Origin: Planctomycetaceae bacterium | GTDB taxonomy: Bacteria; Planctomycetota; Planctomycetia; Planctomycetales; Planctomycetaceae | DNA: 8,860 nucleotides | Reading direction: 5' to 3' | Assembly (NCBI GenBank): GCA_947479075.1 | Contig: CANJZR010000130.1 | Location: 1 to 8,860 of the forward strand | In this document: piece by piece, positions 5,937 to 8,860 of the stretch | Layout: every line of letters begins with the position of its first letter | Position numbering within the stretch: the stretch's first letter is position 1 | Program-made: the position numbers and the translations under genes | The notes under the pieces: generated by a model | What the model was told of the DNA's origin: nothing | The model's input: the letters and a program-made list of their open reading frames with translations, nothing else | Databases searched by the model: none

Positions 5937-7799
5937 ATGCAAATATCCATCTCTCGGCAGAACGACGGACAGGTCGCCGGAAGGGTCTGCTGCATCCGGC
6001 AGGCAGGATGGTTACGGTGCGTGTGGTTGCTGGCCGTCGCGATTGTCTGTGCGGGCTCGATTCGCGCAGCTGATCCCGAAAAGCCCAAGACCGACCTCAG
6101 CCTGCAACAGCAGCAGATCCGCCGCGATTACGAGCGGTTCGAGCGATCACTTCTCGAAGCGGCGGAGAACATGCGCCGCAAGGAGCCCGAGCAGTCGGAC
6201 ATCCTCGACCGGGCCCGCCAGCGCAGTCAGGAACAGACGCTGCTGAACGAGATGGACAAGATCTCCCTGGAACTCAAGCAGAACCAGACGGGCTCCGCCT
6301 CCGACCGGCAGCGTCAGGTTATCGACCGGATGAAAGAAATCCTCCAGCTGTTGCAGAGTGAGGATGAGCGCGACCGGCTGAAGCGGGAAATGGATCGAAT
6401 TCAGGATCTCCTGAAGGACACGAACCGCGTGATCGGCAAGCAGCGTGACGCCAAGGCTGCGAACCAGAAGGGCAGTGATCAACAAAAGGCGGAGGAGGAG
6501 CAAAAGAAAGCGGTGGAGGAGGCCCAGAAGCTGGCCCAGAAAATCGACAAGCAGGACAAGTCCCGCCAGGGAGACTCCAAGCCATCTGGCGGCAAGAAGC
6601 CCGAGGCGCAGGACTCACCCAGCGACCAGCCCCAGGACAGCGAGCAGCAAGACTCCCCCGAAGGTGAACCGAAGCCGGGCGACAAGGAGTCGAAGGACGG
6701 CGAAAAACCTGACCAGAAACCCAAGGATCCCCCAAAGCCCGGCGACAAGAAGCCCAAGGACGATCAGCCGATGCCGTCAGACTCGCCCGGCAAAGAGGGC
6801 AAAGACGGTGAGAAGGAGTCGAAACCAGGCAAGCCATCCAAGCCCATGGACGGTCAGGAGTCGCCGGAATCACAATCTCCTCCGAGCGACAAACCGCCCA
6901 TGTCGGGTAACCCCATGCCATCGACACCGGGGCAGCAGCCTCAGTCTCCAATGGACGAACAGCAACCCCAAGAGGAAGATCAGCAGACCCAGGGCCGCGA
7001 TGATTTGAAAAAGGCTCAGGAGTCGATGCAGAAAGCGATTGAGGAACTGGAGAAGAAAAGTCGTGACGCCGCCGGACAAGAGCAGGAACGCGCGCTGGAG
7101 CAACTCGAAAAGCTGAAGGCCAAGCTCGAAGAAATCCTGCGACAGCGTCGCGAGGAGGAAAAGGAGCTGTACCTGGCCATGCTGGAAGTCCGATTTCAGA
7201 AGATGTTGAGACTTCAGCTGCAGGTCAACGCGGAGACGGTCCGCCTGGAGAAGATCCCCGCGCCGGAGCGCAATCCTGCACACTTCGACAAGTGCAGCGA
7301 AGCCTCCCGGCAGCAGAAGGAAAATCAAACAGAGGCCGACAAGACACTCAATCTGTTAAAGGAAGAGGGATCTTCCGTCGCCTTCCCGGAAGCCGTTCAG
7401 CAGATGATTGGTGACATGCAGGCCGCGGCGGGGCTGCTCGGCGAAGCTAACACCGGGAGTACGACCCAGCTGCGAGAGCAGATGGTGCTGGAAACATTGG
7501 AGGAGATCATCCTCGCGCTCCAGAAAGAGATGGAGCAGAACCGACAGCAGAAACAGCAGCAGCAACAGAAGAAACAGGCTTCCCCGGAGGACGAAAAGCT
7601 GGTGAACCAGCTGGCTGAGCTGAAAATGATCCGCTCCCTGCAGAACCAGGTGAACCGGGTCACGAAACAACTCGGCGTGGAGATTGATGGGGAAAAAGCG
7701 ACGGACACCGAACGCCGGAAACTGGCCGAAGACCTGGCTAAACGTCAACAGCGGATCCAGTCCGCGACGTATGATTTGTCGACAGGCCGGAACAAGTAG
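5937..7799 (+). CDS. Exported coiled-coil protein with a disordered Lys/Pro/Asp-rich linker
   Basis: A 620-residue protein from ATG to TAG, 47 bp after the preceding gene. The N-terminus looks like a signal peptide with a long basic n-region, a hydrophobic core (WLLAVAIVCAG) and a likely cleavage site after SIRA or IRAA, about residue 44-45. Residues about 52-210 are coiled coil (IRRDYERFERSLLEAAENMR). Residues about 211-352 are low-complexity, rich in Lys, Pro, Asp, Ser, Glu and Gln, with KPGDK at 246-250 and 267-271, and are almost certainly disordered. A second coiled-coil block runs from about 355 to 435, and more helical sequence follows to the end, with a Gln-rich patch at 537-547. No enzyme motif is visible. 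The architecture (export signal, coiled coil, polar linker, coiled coil) suggests a periplasmic scaffold or spacer. It could pair with the coiled-coil tail of the upstream gene product; this is inference. Low complexity makes homology hits unreliable. Confidence 0.85.
   Translation: MQISISRQNDGQVAGRVCCIRQAGWLRCVWLLAVAIVCAGSIRAADPEKPKTDLSLQQQQIRRDYERFERSLLEAAENMRRKEPEQSDILDRARQRSQEQTLLNEMDKISLELKQNQTGSASDRQRQVIDRMKEILQLLQSEDERDRLKREMDRIQDLLKDTNRVIGKQRDAKAANQKGSDQQKAEEEQKKAVEEAQKLAQKIDKQDKSRQGDSKPSGGKKPEAQDSPSDQPQDSEQQDSPEGEPKPGDKESKDGEKPDQKPKDPPKPGDKKPKDDQPMPSDSPGKEGKDGEKESKPGKPSKPMDGQESPESQSPPSDKPPMSGNPMPSTPGQQPQSPMDEQQPQEEDQQTQGRDDLKKAQESMQKAIEELEKKSRDAAGQEQERALEQLEKLKAKLEEILRQRREEEKELYLAMLEVRFQKMLRLQLQVNAETVRLEKIPAPERNPAHFDKCSEASRQQKENQTEADKTLNLLKEEGSSVAFPEAVQQMIGDMQAAAGLLGEANTGSTTQLREQMVLETLEEIILALQKEMEQNRQQKQQQQQKKQASPEDEKLVNQLAELKMIRSLQNQVNRVTKQLGVEIDGEKATDTERRKLAEDLAKRQQRIQSATYDLSTGRNK
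6567..6992 (+). repeat. Low-complexity segment encoding the Lys/Pro/Asp/Ser linker
   Basis: This part of the coiled-coil gene encodes residues about 211-352, composed almost only of K, P, D, S, E, Q and G. KPGDK occurs at 6672-6686 and again at 6735-6749, 63 bp apart, followed by a looser relative (SPGKEGKDGEKE) from about 6783. The copies use different synonymous codons, so these are old or selected protein repeats and not a recent DNA duplication. Confidence 0.7.
7540..7578 (+). repeat. Gln/Lys codon tract
   Basis: A short CAG/CAA/AAA/AAG-rich run encodes QNRQQKQQQQQKK within the C-terminal part of the coiled-coil protein (about residues 534-546). The DNA is partly a CAG microsatellite, interrupted by AAA, CAA and AAG codons, and might vary in length between strains. 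Confidence 0.6.
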
Positions 7800-7803
7800 G
7801 ACG

Positions 7804-7856
7804 TGGGGCATCGGCAGCCGCCTGCTTCCGCAGGTCGGTCTTGTGGAACTGCCCCA
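7804..7856 (+). promoter_or_regulatory. Nested inverted repeats in the gap after the coiled-coil gene
   Basis: The 7-bp arms TGGGGCA (7804-7810) and TGCCCCA (7850-7856) are perfect reverse complements. Between them is a smaller hairpin, CCTGC (7821-7825) with GCAGG (7830-7834) around a TTCC loop. The structure begins 4 bp after the stop of the coiled-coil gene and ends about 56 bp before the next start. No T-run follows, so it is not a typical intrinsic terminator. It could affect mRNA stability or relative expression, or be chance in GC-rich DNA. Confidence 0.3.
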
Positions 7857-7900
7857 GCTTCGCACATCATCCGAGTCGAACAGCGCGAGTGACTCCACCC

Positions 7901-7905
7901 GAGGG
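7901..7905 (+). promoter_or_regulatory. Likely ribosome binding site GAGGG
   Basis: GAGGG lies 7 nt before the GTG at 7913, a good spacing, and only 1 nt before the ATG at 7907, which is too close. It therefore favours GTG 7913 as the start of the TPR-like gene. It is the clearest Shine-Dalgarno match of the four operon genes. Confidence 0.45.
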
Positions 7906-7912
7906 CATGCCC

Positions 7913-8860
7913 GTGAATTGCCGACAACGATTGCAGCGACTTCTCGTAGTTGTGAGCTTGGCCAGCAGTCTGTGCGTGGGCCAGGTCTATGCGGCCGCCA
8001 CGGTATACGCTCCGGCATCGGTCGAGAAGTGTCGTGAACTGGTCCGGAAATCACTGACCAGTCGAGCGGTGACACTCGATCAGATCTCCGCGATCATCCA
8101 GTCGACGCTCGGCTCGCTTCCCGAGAACGCATCGCTGTCGAGCCGGTTCGATGCCGTCATGAATGCCTACGCTCAGGCCGACTCCGAAACGCGGCAGATC
8201 GTCGAGGCCATCGCCGCAGTCGACGCCACTTCAACGGTCGACTCCGCGGTGTTTCAATCGCGACATGATGATCTGTTCTACATCAATAATTTGCGGCTGT
8301 TGTATGCCCGGACCCTGTCGGGCTGGAGCCGTTATGACGAAGCGTTAGAGGTCTATTCCGAAATTGATCCCCAGCATGTCGTCGATCCCGCCGGGGCTCT
8401 GTTTCACCGTGCGGTTTGCGAGACAGCCTTGCTACAACGGGACGCGGCACTGACTTCGCTGGATCGCCTGCTGCACGAGACGGAGCAGACCCCCGCCCGG
8501 TATGTCACTCTGGCCGAACTGATGAAAGTCGATATGGAGAAGCTCGAAGAGAAGTCACTCGACGAAGTGTCCCGACAGATGGAAGACGTCAGGCGCCGAC
8601 TTGCTCTGGGGCATGCGGGCCAGCGGGTGCAGCGTGTCGAAGAGAAGATCATTGCCACGCTGGACGAACTGATTAAGAAGGCTGAACAGCAAGGCGGTGG
8701 AGGAGGAGGCGGTGGCGGAGGCAAACAGTCGCCCCAGAATGGCGGCAAGCCACAGGGGGCCGATCAGTCATACCTCGGCGAAGGCAAAGAGGGCGAAGGA
8801 GAAGTCGACCCGAAGAATGCCGGACACAAAGACGGCCGGGGGAACCTCCCTGCCAAGGCC
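7913..8860 (+). CDS. Exported TPR-like protein with polyglycine tract (BatC-like?), 3' truncated
   Basis: The frame is open from here to the window edge, giving 316 codons with no stop. GTG 7913 is chosen because GAGGG sits 7 nt upstream; ATG 7907 would add two residues (Met-Pro, with the GTG then read as Val), and GTG 7889 is a less likely option. The N-terminus is a good signal peptide: basic MNCRQRLQR, hydrophobic LLVVVSLASSL, and likely cleavage after VYA (residue 27). Residues about 129-189 look like two TPR-type helical hairpins (for example SGWSRYDEALEVYSEID and LFHRAVCETALLQRDAALTS). A helical, charged stretch follows to residue 260, then ten glycines (261-270) and a Gly/Lys/Asn/Gln-rich tail (KQSPQNGGKPQGADQS). 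TPR repeats followed by a low-complexity tail recall BatC of Bat operons; this is an architectural likeness only. The gap to the previous gene is 113 bp, the largest in the set, so a separate promoter is possible. Confidence 0.85.
   Translation, partial: MNCRQRLQRLLVVVSLASSLCVGQVYAAATVYAPASVEKCRELVRKSLTSRAVTLDQISAIIQSTLGSLPENASLSSRFDAVMNAYAQADSETRQIVEAIAAVDATSTVDSAVFQSRHDDLFYINNLRLLYARTLSGWSRYDEALEVYSEIDPQHVVDPAGALFHRAVCETALLQRDAALTSLDRLLHETEQTPARYVTLAELMKVDMEKLEEKSLDEVSRQMEDVRRRLALGHAGQRVQRVEEKIIATLDELIKKAEQQGGGGGGGGGGKQSPQNGGKPQGADQSYLGEGKEGEGEVDPKNAGHKDGRGNLPAKA
8693..8722 (+). repeat. Ten-codon polyglycine tract
   Basis: Ten consecutive glycine codons join the helical TPR-like part to the polar tail. 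The codons are a mixture of GGC, GGT and GGA, so the amino acid run seems kept by selection and is not a pure DNA microsatellite. The plus strand has many GG doublets here and could form a two-layer G-quadruplex. On the minus strand the same DNA reads as polyproline, which creates a false open frame. Confidence 0.85.

Noticed and set aside
6319..6951. Minus- and plus-strand frames overlapping the linker region of the coiled-coil gene
   Set aside because: They are shadows of a low-complexity coding sequence, giving Arg/Ser/Pro-rich or Ser/Gly/Phe-rich peptides with no domain.
8404..8748. Minus-strand frame with a ten-proline run
   Set aside because: The proline run is simply the complement of the polyglycine codons in the TPR-like gene; the rest is Ser/Arg-rich without a domain.

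Overview
The window looks like chromosomal DNA of a planctomycete (Planctomycetota, probably Planctomycetales). This is inferred from the moderately high GC content, weak or absent Shine-Dalgarno sites, GTG starts, long envelope proteins with low-complexity Lys/Glu/Gln/Pro/Gly stretches, and a gene set resembling the VWA/coiled-coil envelope clusters common in that phylum. No species can be named from the sequence.

Layout: (1) 1-120, the last 39 codons and stop of a rightward gene of unknown function. (2) 139-603, a leftward gene for a small CxxC...CxxC zinc-ribbon-like membrane protein, converging on gene 1 with only 18 bp between them. (3) 604-973, a 370 bp divergent intergenic region with several short inverted repeats and no convincing protein gene. 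(4) 974-8860, a rightward set of four large envelope genes, all on one strand and separated by 53, 47 and 113 bp, probably one operon. The last gene runs off the window.

The four genes are: a membrane-anchored VWA protein with an intact-looking MIDAS and a glutamine-amidotransferase-like domain that lacks the catalytic Cys; a protein with three N-terminal membrane segments, beta-rich extracytoplasmic repeats and a C-terminal coiled coil, resembling DUF4175-type proteins; an exported protein with two coiled-coil regions joined by a Lys/Pro/Asp/Ser-rich disordered linker; and an exported TPR-like protein with a ten-glycine tract followed by a Gly/Lys-rich tail.

Together they resemble an enlarged Bat (Bacteroides aerotolerance) module. 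In Bat systems a MoxR AAA+ ATPase and a DUF58 protein work with membrane-bound VWA proteins (BatA/BatB), a TPR plus low-complexity protein (BatC) and a beta-sandwich membrane protein (BatD). No MoxR or DUF58 gene lies in this window. A shared periplasmic or membrane assembly is an inference from gene order and architecture only. No RNA genes, CRISPR arrays, insertion sequences or integration sites were seen.
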